From contig NC_035175.2 in assembly GCF_001659605.2 (NCBI RefSeq), positions 31,715,705 through 31,779,704 on the forward strand: a DNA stretch of 64,000 bases, written 5' to 3'. Within the stretch, counting starts at the first letter, position 1. Every line of letters starts with the position of its first letter. The notes beneath the pieces were generated by a model that worked only from the letters and a program-made list of their open reading frames with translations, was not told the DNA's origin and searched no databases. The position numbers and the translations under genes are program-made. Origin of the DNA: Manihot esculenta. Lineage: Eukaryota > Streptophyta > Magnoliopsida > Malpighiales > Euphorbiaceae. Positions 1-12,942 of the stretch are shown in pieces.

Positions 1-960
1 ATAGACCCCGATCGCGGGCCTGGCAGATACCCGCCTTGTGGCCTTTTTGCAAAAACACTTAGGTCAACGATCTTAAAATTTTGGAGAAGGCAACCCACTA
101 TTCCTCCTAACTGAATAACACAACATATGAAAAAAATACCTTAGAAACTTCCTATGAAGCGAGACTAACATCTGGAAGGTTGGCCTGGCATATACCCGCC
201 TCAACTCCTAATATCCAATGCCTTAGAAACTTCCTGTAAAGTGGAAATAACACTCGGAAGGTCTGCCTGGCATATACCCACCTTGAGGCCTAGCATCTAA
301 TGCCTTAGAAACTTCATGTGAAGATGGACTAACACTTGGAAGGTCAGCTTGGCATATACCTGCCTTGAGGCCTAGCATTAAATGCATTTGAAATTTCTTG
401 TAAAACGGGACTAACACCTGGAAGGTCGACCTAGCGTATACCCGCATTGAGGCTTGGCATCCAATGCCTTAAAAACTTCTTGTGAAGCAGGACTAATACT
501 CGGAAGGTCAACCTTACATATACCTGCTTTGAGGCCTGGCATCCAATGCCTTAGAAACTTCCTATGAAGTGGGACTAACACATGGAAGGTTGGCCTGGCA
601 TATACCTGCCTTGAGGCTTGGCATACAATGCCTTAGAAACTTCCTGTGAAGCGAGAATAACACTTGAAAGGTCAGCTTGGCATATACTCACCTTGAGGCC
701 TGGCATCTAATGCTTTAGAAACTTCTTGTGAAATGGGACTAACACCTGGAAGGTCGGCCTGGCGTATACCCACCTTGAGGCCTGGCATCCAATGCCTTAG
801 AAACTTCATGTGAAGCAGGATTAACACCTGGAAGGTCAACCTGGCGTATATCCACTTCGAGGCCTGGCATCCAATGTCTTAAAAACTTCTTATGAAGCGG
901 GACTAACACCCAAAAGATCAACCTGATGTATACTCACCTTGAGGCCTAGCATTAAATGCC
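1..960. repeat. 82-bp degenerate tandem repeat array
   Basis: The phrase CCTTAGAAAC or a close variant recurs near 139, 221, 303, 549, 631, 713 and 795, with weaker copies at about 386, 468 and 877. This gives an 82-bp period and about 11 visible units. Each unit also holds GGACTAACAC and a GGCCTGGCATATACC-like segment. From 960 to about 1240 the same words persist in a more scrambled form. The array is open at the left edge. Short peptides predicted across it are by-products of the repeat. Confidence 0.85.
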
Positions 961-1379
961 CTCTTATGCAGGATCCATGCCCAGATGGCCTTGTGGTTAT
1001 TTATGAATTTATTTGTTTCCACGATCCAACGCTCGGATTATGGCCTGGCGACTGCCTTATGGCCTTCGTTTGTTTCCATGATTCAATGCCCAGATTATGG
1101 CCTGGCTGAAGTTGTCTTGTGGCTTGGCATTAGATGCCTTGCTATGCGAGACTGACATCCGGATGGCCTTATGGCCTTTAATTAGGGCTAACACCCGGAT
1201 GGCTTGGCGGATTCTCACCTTTTAGCCTTTGTTCTTGTCTCTACACTTTCATCCATCCAATGTTTCTGATTTTTCTATAAAAAAAAGTTTTAAAGAATGC
1301 ATCCTAGTTTTATAACATTTCCATAAATCACAAACATTTTTCTAAGGATAAATAAAAGACTCGGTCGTCTAACTTGACC

Positions 1380-2306
1380 AATTTCAAAACTCGGAGTTTG
1401 ACCTAGGAGCTGAACATCTGTGACACTTTCCTTACTGCCAGACCCCTATTAACACTCAGTCCTCTTGCAATTATATGAATAACCCCCACAAGTTCATTGT
1501 CAGGGGTGATTTTGAAAATTGTTACCTCGAGCTTAGGCCTCCTATCTTTTCTACTATTCCTGATGAACTTCCAAAGTGTTCTCATCTTTCAGCTATTACC
1601 ATCCTCCGTTATATATCCATGGTCTTCATGAAAATGACAGTATTTGGTCTTATTTCGCCTTCTAGCTTTCTAAGGATTGAGTTTAGGAGGACATCTAACT
1701 TCCTTGTTATTTTTCCTGATCCACACCAAAATATGTATTCGTAGGTCATTCAGTGGAGTGTAATTCTTATACTTACCTCGGTCATTCCTTCCTTGAGAGA
1801 CTGGGTAACTTTTGTGTTCTCTCCCATATCCTTGCCTCTATGGGTTTTAGTTTTTCTTTTGGCTTGTCCTTTGATCCTCTTCTTGTCCTTCCTAATACCT
1901 TTGAGCAGCCTGTATCGGCTTCTAGTCAACGCCTTTTGGGGCGTCGTCCGATGACTCCTATTCCTTGAACTTGTCTTTGGACTGCGTCTGGATTACCCCT
2001 GTCCGAGTTCTTGAGGTACCAATAGAAACTTCCTCCTATCTCCTGGGAGCCATGGGCAACGCCTCTTCCTGAGCTTTGTATTGCTCGAAAATAACCTGCA
2101 ACCTTCTGACGTACTGGAGTATTTGCTCAATGCTTAGATTGTTGAGATATGCTTCATTGACCATTGAGGGTATGTTTTGTCCACTGCTAGAGGTGGAAGA
2201 AATGATAATATTCTCATCAGTAGTAACCTTAGCAGCAACTCGTGAATTATCAGCTATTTCGAGAGAGAGAGGAGAGAGCGATTTCTTTCTAAGAAAAAAG
2301 GAATGA
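1380..2306 (-). pseudogene. Element F gag remnant (Tat-type)
   Basis: From about 2170 to 1890 the minus strand encodes a text that aligns with the N-terminal gag of element D (13195-13440). Shared landmarks are RLQ-x3-EQYKA, an MAP motif, a TQSK motif and an acidic stretch ending in VD. The frame is broken by several TAG stops at the same kind of positions as in D. A second block, 1585 down to 1403, matches the D linker between gag and protease (D landmarks at 14330-14440: LWKF, then a GVIHIIA-like motif). The central gag domain seen in D (LPSLDKYDGT) was not found, so an internal deletion is likely. It cannot be functional. Confidence 0.65.
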
Positions 2307-2339
2307 GAGACCGGGCTTTAATCCAAATGAACAAAAAGG

Positions 2340-2690
2340 ATTCAATGGATTTTATGGCAACGAAACCAAATGATATTGCTAAAACCAAAATGACGTGGCT
2401 GAAATGGTGTTGTTCTGTGATTGGCTAGGAACTTCGACACTCAAGTCAGTAAATTAGAGAAAATAGTGAATGAAGAACTTAAGAGTATTTGTGCAAGAGA
2501 AAAACGATTCAATGGATTTTTTAGCAACGGAACTAAATGATATTGCTAAAACCAAAATAATGACGTGGCCGAAATAGTGTTGTTCTGTGATTGGCTAATC
2601 CTGCAAGATAGGAACTCCGACACTCAAGTAAGTAAATTAGAGAAAATGGTGAATGAAGAACTTGAGAGTATTTGTGCAAGAGAATTGTAT
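2340..2690. repeat. 167-bp tandem duplication covering LTR end and primer site of element F
   Basis: Two direct copies start near 2335 and 2505. The landmark TGATATTGCTAAAACC occurs at 2371 and 2538, a spacing of 167 bp. Both copies carry GATTCAATGGATTTT on one side and a GACACTCAAG..GTAAATTAGAGAAAAT segment on the other. Read on the minus strand, each copy contains the LTR terminus (ATATCA) followed by a decayed primer binding site. The copies differ by scattered substitutions and a short indel, so the duplication is old. Confidence 0.8.
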
Positions 2691-2871
2691 ACATTTGCCT
2701 CTATGATCGTTCTCTTTTTATACTGTAAGAAAATAGAGATAAGTATAACATTTTCTGATAATTTGGTGATGATGTGACTGGCTTGTTGTTAAGGGATCTT
2801 CATCGTTTAATTGGTCAGGAATCCCGTGATCGCAGACGTAAAAGAGATATACTAAAATATAGCGGTTAACA

Positions 2872-3358
2872 GTAACTTCTTTATGAAATCTCGTTTTGAA
2901 TTTGAGAGGACGAATTTGTCCGACCTGTCTTCAAACCGACTTGAAGTGTCCGAATCTTCTTTTTTATAGGTGAGACTGCATATAAGTTTATTAGATTTTT
3001 GCTATAAATTTTTTTTTTATAGGTGGGACTGCATATAGATTTATCAGATTTTTGTTATGTGGCTCCATTTTATGATAAGAGCTCACTCTCTATTTTAAGT
3101 AAATTTCATGTAGCATCATATATATGCATATTTTTATCATGCTTATAACATTTAAAAGCTCTGTTAAAGCAAACACCATGTAGAAAAAGGATCAATTTTA
3201 GAAATCGGGATTGATGTACCTTTGCCTTGAGCAATTGCGCCAAGCAGGTCTAAGTATGGTCACTCTCTCATATAAATAGCTTATATTTCCCATGAGGTCG
3301 AAATAATTTTTTTTTATATTATTTTAATAATAATTACTTTTCTTTTAAAAAATTAGAG
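2872..3358. other. Intergenic, no gene seen
   Basis: This is AT-rich sequence with a short direct repeat: a segment around 'ATAGGTG(A/G)GACTGCATATA' occurs near 2967 and again near 3019. No coding potential, RNA gene or recognisable element was seen. Confidence 0.5.
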
Positions 3359-3742
3359 TAATTTATAATATAGTTTTTAATGTTTATTAAAATTTATAAT
3401 TTAGTTTTTACGTTTTTAAGAGTAAATAATTTAATATTTAATAAAATAATTTTTTTATTAAATATATTTTTAATCTTAAAATCAATTCAAATTAAAGGAA
3501 TTAAATTGTTATAAATATTAAAATTATATGACTAAATTATTATAAATTATTAAAATGAAAGAAATTAAATTATTATAAAAATAAAATTTAAAAAATTAAA
3601 TTGTTATAATCTAATAATAAATTTTAATAAAAAAATTATTTTGTTAACGTATTAAACTATCAGGGATTAGATTATTTTTTATTAAAATAATAAAGACTAA
3701 ATTGTATATTTCATTAAATCTCAGGACCGTATTATAAATTAT
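3359..3742. mobile_element. AT-rich foldback / MITE-like element
   Basis: The two ends are inverted copies of each other. The left end begins TAATTTATAATATAG. The reverse complement of the right end begins ATAATTTATAATACGG. Similarity continues inward for roughly 100 bp with mismatches, including a shared AATTTAGT(T/C)TTTA block. There is no coding capacity. A-rich flanks (AAAAAATTA left, AAAAAAATT right) could be a 9-bp Mutator-type target duplication, but they are too simple to be convincing. It sits about 215 bp upstream of the RPN9 start codon. Confidence 0.6.
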
Positions 3743-3958
3743 CAAAAAAATTCATACCCATAACCCGATAATGATTGATGGGTATTTGTCCGAAAGGAAA
3801 ACCCGAACCATATGTGTAGTATTAGTTTATGTGGAGAGAGAATATACACTTTTCTTTGAGCTCACGACAGAAAGTAGCAGTGGGAGAGGTTTTTCAAATT
3901 TCTCATCTATACATTGGAATTCCCAAGCAATCAACGCACCCTCAAAAAAATATCCGCC

Positions 3959-6900
3959 ATGGCTGCTCTGCAGTACCTGGAGTCTCTGCGCAACGCGCAT
4001 CCAGAACACGCCGAGTGGTACAATTCACTTGCAGATCTGTACCAGAAGAAGCTCTGGCACCAACTTACTCTCAAGCTTGAACAGTTCGTTGCTTTCGCTG
4101 TCGTTCAGGTCCAACTACACTTTGTCCTGTGACATTCTCATGTCTATGCAGATTTGTTTACAAATGCGGCGTGCATGTTTGCTGGTGTTTTTATTAATTC
4201 TGAACTTTAACCGGTTAGGGTTTTCTAGATCTCTATATCATGTCGGTAAGGGAAATTTGGGTTTGGGCGCTACTAGAATTTGGGGCTTGCAGTTTTCTTT
4301 TTTGCAATTCAGGGTTTTATGGGGTAATTAGGGTTCTTAGATTTGCCAAAGGTTGGGTTAAAGACTAGGGCTGATGAGATTATTAGGGTTTAAATTTGGA
4401 AATGAGGTTTCTTTTTGTATTCTAGATTTTGATATGTCTACGGTTCCTTTATCCTGCTCTAAGCTGCTGAGAGTATTCTCGGCTCTATTAACTAATTATA
4501 ATAGGTTAAGCTCATGCAAGTTTAGTCTTTTGCTTTGCCTTTAATTTTCTTCTTATTTTATTTCCAGATAACAATGATTTGCGAATATTAGGAGTTAAAT
4601 GTAAATCCAAACACCAAACTTTTGTAGCTATCAAGAACCTGGGTGCTATTGTTATTTGCAGATTGTTTGGTTTACTTAGCAAGTACTCGTAATGTTTTAT
4701 TCTTTATAAGCTCGAATTAATCTTGTGAAAGCATAAAAATATAGTATCTGATGTACACAGGATTGTGGATATGTTGTGAGAATAAAATGAGTCATTCTTG
4801 CCACAAATCTCACTCCACTATATTTGCTGATTTCTGTTGGAGGCTGTTATATGGATATATCATTGATCTATATCTTGATTTCTCTCTTCCACACACATAT
4901 CAGTGAAAATTTCAGTTTGTCTATGTGCATGTCTAATGCATTTTTTTGGTTAATGTATTACATTTCAGGCTGGTGATACATTGATACAGCTGTATCATAA
5001 TTTTATCTCCGACTTTGAGACCAAAATTAATCTTCTCAAGCTTGCGCATTTTGCGGTTATAGTCTCTAAGCAGTATAAAGAGAAAGATGCTGCCGTTAGC
5101 TATCTTGAAGGGGTGATTGAAAAGCTTCGAACAACTAAAGAACAACACATTGAAGAGCCAATTCTTTACATTAAGATGCAATTAGCTATCTTCAAGCTTG
5201 AGCAAGGGGATCAAAAGGAGTGTAAGAAGCTTTTGGAAGATGGAAAGAGCACACTGGACAGTATGACTGATATTGATCCAACTGTATATGCCAATTATTA
5301 TTGGGTTTCATCTCAGTACCATAAATACCGTCAAGAATTTGCTGAGTTCTACAAGAGTGCTCTTCTTTATCTAGCATACACATCCGTGGAATCCCTCTCA
5401 GAACCTTTTAAACTGGTATGTGCTTATTCAGTCTACATTATAATGACTGCAGGTGTTCTTTCTGTAAGGTTGTGTTTCTCATTATCATTGTCAAATATCA
5501 TGCAGTTTGCAAGTCTTTCTTAATAAACTGAGGTTACTCTTCTTCTTCTTCTTCCCCCTTCCTCTGCAAATCATATTGCTTTTATTACCACATGTCAATG
5601 AATTGCAGCCTATAAATTATTGTGGTTTTGGTTTCTTTTTGAACTAAATTGTGCCTTCACGGAAAAAAAAAATAATGACTTAACTGGAAAGAACAAGGAT
5701 CAAGTGTCAATCCAGATCTATGGTTGATTTATGAACTGTTCAAGGTTTTTTTCTCCTCCCGTCTTCTACTGGCATTTGCTAATCCCTGAAGTAAATGTAA
5801 TAACTGTTTGGCATGTCTATAAGTTTTGGGGAGAGGGAAAGAGAGAGGTATCTTTAATTGCCCTTCAAGTGGGAAAGGATTAACAAAGTTTCATTAATGT
5901 TTCGAACCTTGGGGACAAGTTGTGGCACCCAACCACAATTAGGTAAATTGTGATGGTTTCCTTGTCTGACAACTCTAATTTTTTTTAGAATTAATTCTTA
6001 TCTTAGAGTTACAGCAACGAGTTGTACCTGTTTAAAATGCAGTACATGTAGGAATTATACGGGAATTAATTTATTAATGATGTTCTTACAAAAGTAAATT
6101 AAGAGTGTCGCGTTGGTGAGTGACTGTACAAGGACTGTGTATGCAGTTTAGCACTAACTGATTTTTCTGATACAATAAATTCCAGATGAATGGCTTGCTA
6201 TTTCTTTTTGTTTAATGTTTAGCTTGGCAATATTGGTTGGCACAAGTTTGCAATATGACAGTTAATTTTTTTTTTCTTTAGGATTTGGCATTTGATCTCT
6301 CTCTTTCTGCACTTCTGGGAGATAACATCTACAACTTCGGAGAACTGCTTGCTCATCCTGTTGTAAGAATATCTTAAAAAGTGCTTTTTTTTTTTCCTGA
6401 TAATACTTGTTAAATTTTTATCTTTTAGGAAGGTTTTATATGGAATGTCTTAACTGCTGGTCATTTGAATTCTCTTCTTGCCTGTTACAAATGTCATGAT
6501 TTTGGGAAAGTTGGTTCCCTTGCTGGTTTTGCAATTTGGGTTTTAAAATAACTGGTTGTCCTGTATACGTATCTAGGGTACCTGAGTTGAAATTACTCAA
6601 GTTTCTATTAGATCAAGGGATGTGTTTCATTTAGTTTTTCAACTGATTTTTGTGTCATTCAGTGCATCATTTAGTGGATAAAGGTGTGACGTGAGGAACC
6701 AAGGAGAGCTACTGTGAATAGGACCTCTAAGAATCCAGATGCAAGATTGCAGCTGAAGATTGTTGATAGGAAGTTCTAAAAGATGTTAATTTATGGAGTC
6801 TGTTGCAATGGTACATGTCGACAGACTCAAGACCAAAAGTGATTTTCATTGTGTTATAAATGTTGATTTGAGGCTTAAAAGGGGCTGGGACACTTTACGA

Positions 6901-9029
6901 GAAAAAAGGAAGAAATTAATTCTGCTACATGTTGCCTAACTTAGAGGGTAGAAAAATATTATGCTAAACACAAGTAATTGCTTATGACAGATTTTCCCAT
7001 GCATTTTCTTTACCTTTGAAGATGCTGCTCATTGGCAAAGATCACCTCTGTTCAGTCGCATAAATATATGTGCTGCTGGTTACCATCCAGCGGAATCCTG
7101 CCTTTGGGGTTGAGACTAGAAAAGTATAGTTCAAATTCATGCTTTGAGATGGAAGTCAAGTTATCCTCAGTTCCTGCTTTGAGTAGAATATAAAAGGCCC
7201 AGGGCAATTGACTTTATGCTTCTAAAGTTCTAATAATCACGGATTGCATATGGTTACCATTTATGCTTATGTGCAATGCTGAAAATCAGGAGCAAATTCT
7301 AAACTTAATTTAATTTTAATTGGTAGGGGATAATGTTTAAAATTATTCTAGCCACTGGAAGATAGATGTGGCCCTAAATATAAGCGTAAGTTGCTGAATG
7401 TTGGAGTTATCTTTTATAGATTAGTATTAGCCGATGGAATACTATTTTAGCTAATTTTGACATATGACATGTTAGAATTCTTGGCAAGAAGCATGTAATG
7501 TGATTATGCTAAGGAAAAGAAAGGAAAACCCGTTACATAACGGCGCCGTTAACTGGAGTTGAAATACCCTGATAGCTTCCTGGTGAAAGATTTGCTTTTG
7601 TTTTTGCTAGCAGTGGCATGGAATCTGGTTTCAGTATTGTGGCTTCTGTACTTGTCTTTTTCTGGCATTTTATCTTCTGTTATATGTTCGGATGATGACC
7701 ATCTAATATTCTGTAGATAAATAGCCTTCTGGGAACACAAGTGGAGTGGCTTTACTATATTCTTCAGGCATTTAACTCTGGTGATCTAGTTCGCTACCAA
7801 GAATTGTGTCGTGTGCATAATGCATCCCTGAGATCCCAGCCAGCATTAGTTGAGAATGAGCAGAAGTTATTGGAAAAGATTAACATTCTTTGCCTGATGG
7901 AAATTATCTTTAGGTATCTTTTAATTTTGTAATTGGTCGATCTTTTTACTTGTATTTTGCTTCTACAAAGTTCACGAAAGTCAAGCATTACCTCCAAACA
8001 GTATGTGACTGAACTAAAACATGCTTCCTTGTAGCCGTCCTTCTGAAGATAGAACTATTCCACTAAGTGTAATTGCTGAGCGCACAAAACTTTCCATTGA
8101 GGATGTGGAGCATCTTCTCATGAAGAGTCTTTCTGTAAGTTCTTTATCTGATTTTGGGAGTAACTGCTCACACTTGCTGTTAGATGTTCTCTACTTTATT
8201 CTTCAACTAGTAGAAGAAAAGAAAAATTCATAGGAGTAATAAATAAGAATACGAATACTGTTATCCCTTCCAGAGGATATAATCTCATGTTCCTAAAGAC
8301 TATTTGCCTGTAGTGCATAACTTGATTCATTGTAGAGGGGACTGTTACAATGAGCAGAGTGTACAAAATTATGAAAAATCTAATATTACAAAGCTCCAGT
8401 TTTTTTTTTTTTTCATTTTCATGGGGGGGATACTTATATATATATTTATATATTATTTTTTAAAAACTGAACTAACAGAACCAATCTGGTCAACGGGCCT
8501 TGAAAGCATGGTTGTAATTGGCCCTCTGCTATCCAGATTGGTTCTGGCTCAAACTGGATTGTGAGAAGCCTAGTTGAAGTGGAATGTGCCGAGGGTTTAA
8601 TATGTATAGTGATGAAAAGGGTTCTGTACAGTTTTGAATAGAAGTTCTATTCAGCATCTAAACTGTCAGCATTTTAGAAAATATTGTACTGAGCATAGAT
8701 CAAACTATTTTTCTTGGATCAGATTACATTTTTTTCTTCATCACATTTTATGTCCTTGGTTAACTCTGCACTGGGATTAAACTTGGTCATTGGATTCTGT
8801 AAGATATGCTAATTTATTTTTGGAAAATGTAACATTTTTACAGGTGCATCTTATTGAGGGTATAATTGACCAAGTGGAGGGAACAGTACATGTGTCTTGG
8901 GTGCAGCCAAGAGTTCTGGGGATTCCACAGATCAAATCCTTGCGAGATAGATTGGATAATTGGCTGGATAAAGTGCACACTGCCTTATTATCCATTGAAG
9001 CTGAAACACCTGATCTAGTAGCGTCATGA
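3959..9029 (+). CDS. RPN9: 26S proteasome non-ATPase regulatory subunit RPN9 (PSMD13)
   Basis: RPN9 is a lid subunit of the 19S regulatory particle of the 26S proteasome, which degrades ubiquitinated proteins in cytosol and nucleus. Coding exons inferred from protein similarity and GT/AG borders are 3959-4108, 4969-5415, 6282-6362, 7717-7913, 8035-8134 and 8844-9029. They total 1161 bp, or 386 residues, the usual length for plant RPN9. The N-terminus (MAALQYLESLR) and the helical repeat region fill exons 1-3. The PCI winged-helix region lies in exons 4-6, with the family signature LSIEDVEHLLMKSLS across the exon 5/6 junction. The C-terminus ends in ETPDLVAS. The split codon between exons 4 and 5 (AG|C, Ser) restores frame exactly. 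The start is the ATG at 3959, since upstream in-frame sequence has no ATG. No damage is seen. Confidence 0.95.
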
Positions 9030-12000
9030 TTTTCTTTTGCTCTTTTATTTGGCTCTTTTCCTTTTTGTTATTTATTTACTCGCTGCCCATTGTAACAATT
9101 TCTTAATCGAAAAGGGCAAAAAAGAATTCATAGGCGGCTAAGTGAAGGGACTAGAGTAAGTCACGCTAGGGCAGTCAGAGCCAACTTTGTTTGATTCCAT
9201 ATCATATTGCAGAATCCTTTTTCCCGAATCAAATTTCTTATAAGGCGCAGCTGATTACGTTTTCACTTGGAGTTTGCCATCTCCAAGGGGCATGCTTAAG
9301 AGATGCACTGAATTGATTGAAGAAAACAAAAAATTCCTAATTCAGTGTGGCTGGTTAAACTGATTTGTATTGGGAAATTTGGTCTGATCCATCTGTGTGT
9401 TGTTGCTATCAAATGGTTGCTTTATGTTCCTTGTAACATTTCATTTCACTTCATTTCATTTCTGATTGCTATTCTCATAGCAAATGTTAGTTGATAGTGG
9501 AACAAAGAGATTCATATACTATGACTTTGGCTTTATTTTATTATGTTCTTTGAGTGCATTTGAATTCTATATTTTTAATATGTCATTTTATCTATTAATA
9601 TGTTAAATCACAGATAAATTTGATTCTAAAATGCTCATTCTAAATCACCTACAACTTATTTAAACTCACAATGCATAATTCTAAGCATAACTGCTCTGCT
9701 CTGCTCCTTATTCTTTTCTTCAAGGGCTTCTAGCATAATATTAAACGATAAGTGTATATTTGGAAATAGTCTAAATTCTAATCATAGGTATTTTTTATTA
9801 TAAGTGTATATTTGGATTTTTTGAAGTATTTTGGGGAATAAAATTAATTGAATTTATTAATATTATGAAATGATAATTAAAAAATTAGTATTTAATATTT
9901 ATTGAATTTATTTATGAAATTAAAGTGTACCCATAATTAAATTATTAAAATGTTTCTGATTAACGTCTCAAATTTTAAATAGGAGATCTTTAACTCGTAT
10001 AACTTATCTAACCAGTGTTTTTTAAATAGACTAAAATATTTAATTTTAAAAATTATAAAATTCAATTTATTAATTATATTAAAATTTCAAGAATAAACTA
10101 TAATTTATCCATATTATTACTAATAAAAAAATAATGTTTTATTATTTTTAAAATATCTTTTTTTTTTTTTTTACATTTCTTAAAATGTCCCTTATTTTTA
10201 TTAGTCTAATAATTTTCATAAAAAATAAAATATATATACATTTTTTTTTTATAAATTTATGAATAAAGACAAACGTTATGATTTTAAATTTTTACCAATG
10301 TAATTATTATTTTGTTTTGAATAAAGTAAGGGTAGAAGACATCTTAATATATATTCATTGTACTTTTATTATAAACATATAATAAATTTTTTTTTTTGTT
10401 AAAAAGGTTATATTTATTTTTAAACTATATAATAATATATGCTGAATATATTAAATTTTAATTTTTAGTTTAAAATTATTTTTAAATTATTAAATAAGAT
10501 TATAATTTATTTTAATTTTAAAGTGTAAGCTATATTTTTTTTTGTCTATTTAGTCTTATTTATTTAATTTTTAATAATAAATATAAACTGAAAAATAAAA
10601 TTTTATTTTTTTACTTTGCTGTAAATTTAACATTTTTGCATGACTCGTATCTTTAAAATTGAAGTATGTTCTTTTGTTCATCTTCAATCTTTCTTGGATG
10701 TTAAAGGAGCAGATATGGCATTTTAATGGTACGTGGTGAGCTGCAATTAATTCCGTAACTATAATTTAATTTTTTCTCCATCTTCATTTAATTTTTTTTT
10801 ATACATATTTAAAAAATAATTTTATATTAATTTTTTAATTATATTAAATTTTATTAAATAATAATAGATATTTAGAGAATTGTTTTGAAAATAAAATAAA
10901 ATAAATTTATATATTATTATAGTATAAAAAAGAAAAGTGAATAATAATTTTAAAATAATAAAAAAGAAAATAAAAATTATAGGATGGGATAATATGTAAT
11001 ATTTTAAATTTTTTTTTTAAAGTGAAAATATGAATAACAAATTTTCATTTTCTTAAAAAAAAAAAAATTCATGTAATTTTTAGTTCCTTCAATTTTCCCA
11101 TACTTTCAAATTCTCAACCATCTTCTCTCATCCTTTAATATATTCTCAATCGTCCATATTTCTGTACTATGCAGTACCTAATTTATATTTTTAGAATTAT
11201 TAAACAAAAAATTTAAATATTTACTATAATTCATATTTATATTAAAATTTTAAACCTTAATAATAAAAAGTTAACAATAGATTATAATATAATTTTAAAA
11301 TTTTGTTTGATTAATTAAATGTCTTAAAATATATTTTTTTATTTCAATAATAATATTCTTTTATCAATTGTATTATTTATTTTTCATTCCTACTTGTATG
11401 TATTTTAATAAAAATTTAAAATGGGAAAAAGAAACCTTATAAATTAAAATATATAATATTTTTTTAAAGAATAATTTTAAAAACACTATCCTTTATTTTG
11501 ATGACTTTTATAAATAAAATACTTTAATTTAATTTATAATAAAAAAATCATGCGGTTCGTTAAATTTTTTTATTGTTAATAAATATTGATATGATAATTA
11601 AAAATAATTTTTAATTAAAATAAATTGTATTTTAATCTTTAAAATTGTGTAAAACATATAATTTATAAATTTAATCATAAAATTTTACTTTATAATATAA
11701 AATAATCTCTTTAATTATAATTCATTCCTATATTTTTATAAATTGATCCTATATATTATAATTATTTACCCTAATAAGTATCTTATAAATTAATCTCATA
11801 TATTTATTAAATTTAATATTTTATATTTAACAATAAATTAATAAAATAAAAATTAAATCAAGCATTTTGATAAAATTTAATTTTTTTCCTTTTTAATGAT
11901 TTATTTTTTTTATGTAATTATAATAAAAAAAGGAGATGATAAATTTTTTATTTTATTATTTTTCACATATAAAAATTAAAATTTAATAAACATAGAAATT

Positions 12001-12455
12001 AATTTATAGATATAAGGACTTGTTAGTAATTATAATATTTATGTATCAATATATAACAATATAAGGATTAATTTTAAGTAAAAACATAAAGTTTAAATTA
12101 AGAAATTATTTTATTAATCTAGCAAAATTTGGAGAACTAAATTTAAAAATGTAAGGATTAAAACGCAGCTTTCACTAAATATCAAAAAGTGAATTATAAT
12201 TTATGAGTAATATTTAACGGTATTGGAAGAAAAGTTTTACTTTGCTAACGGTATAAATATTTAATAATTATTTTATTATTTAATATTATTGCTATGAAAT
12301 AGAGTTTTCAATATGCATAAATATTTAATAAAATATTTTGATATATAATATTTATATGTGATGTTTTATGTAATAGAAATTTATTTGTAATCAATTTTTA
12401 TTCAATATAATATATTTAATTGATATGATTCGGTATTTACTTAAAATATGTATCA
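9030..12455. other. RPN9 3' flank and AT-rich intergenic sequence
   Basis: The first few hundred bases probably hold the RPN9 3' untranslated region. From about 9540 onward the sequence is very AT-rich with many A/T runs and short inverted AT stretches. I see no reading frame of note, no RNA gene and no clear terminal repeats. Decayed MITEs are possible but cannot be delimited by eye. Confidence 0.6.
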
Positions 12456-12942
12456 TGTTGCCATTTGACAATCGGCCCATGTGAAAGAGCCTTTACAACC
12501 AAGGAACTCTGACACTTAGATCTAATCACTTAAGACATGGAGACTAGACCAACCGTATTTAAGATGTCTAGTTTGGTAAAGGCTTGCCTCGTAGAGCTAG
12601 CCAAGTCCCTAAGAGCATCTTGTTATCATTATAGGACGTTAGAAAGTAAATCCACGTAATGTCTAATATTGCAGGATCTCTTATCCACTAACCGATACTA
12701 GTCAAATTCTTAAAGAAAATCGCTAACTAACCTTATTTTATTACAATATAAAAGAAAATCAGAGTAATAATTTAAGGTACACATTCTATCACTCCATTCT
12801 ATTGGCTCTAGCTTATCGTTTACACTTTTCCATTTAAGGAGATCACTGATTTGAGTGTCAAAGTAGCTACCTCTAAGCACCAACCACCTCATATTTTCTT
12901 TGCAGATTGCGAGGTCACATAGAGATCATTTCTGAAATATCA
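12456..12942 (+). repeat. Element D 5' LTR
   Basis: It begins TGTTGCC and ends ATATCA just before a primer-site-like sequence, giving 487 bp. The first 300 bp match the 3' LTR fragment at 50311, including the shared phrases CCTAAGAGCATCTTGTTA and GAAAATCGCTAACTAAC. A TATA box (AATATAAAAG) lies near 12746. Confidence 0.75.

Larger units (their letters stand above)
1..2871 (-). mobile_element. Element F: deleted Tat-type Ty3/gypsy element, runs off left edge
   Basis: Read on the minus strand, the order is LTR end, primer binding site, leader, gag remnant (2306 down to about 1380), then an 82-bp tandem array continuing off the left edge. The gag text, the PBS-proximal leader and the array all resemble the matching parts of element D (12456-50613), in the same relative order and orientation. 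The region between gag and the array is far too short to hold protease, reverse transcriptase and integrase, so pol is deleted here. The LTR probably runs from 2371 to about 2871 (a minus-strand TGTTAAC start). That outer edge is a guess because I found no target-site duplication. Confidence 0.65.

Noticed and set aside
223..921. Short minus-strand frames over the 82-bp array
   Set aside because: Periodic peptides imposed by the tandem repeat. Not conserved as a protein between units.
1..1240. Possible CRISPR-like array because of the regular repeats
   Set aside because: Whole 82-bp units repeat with no unique spacers, and the context is plant nuclear DNA next to a retrotransposon.
3829..4080. 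ATG at 3829 opening a frame that overlaps the RPN9 start out of frame (possible uORF)
   Set aside because: A TATA-like AATATACA lies just downstream (about 3840), so this ATG is probably upstream of the transcription start. No evidence that it is transcribed.
8304..8564. Frame in the last RPN9 intron
   Set aside because: Lies inside a well-defined intron (8135-8843), is low complexity, and has no recognisable domain.
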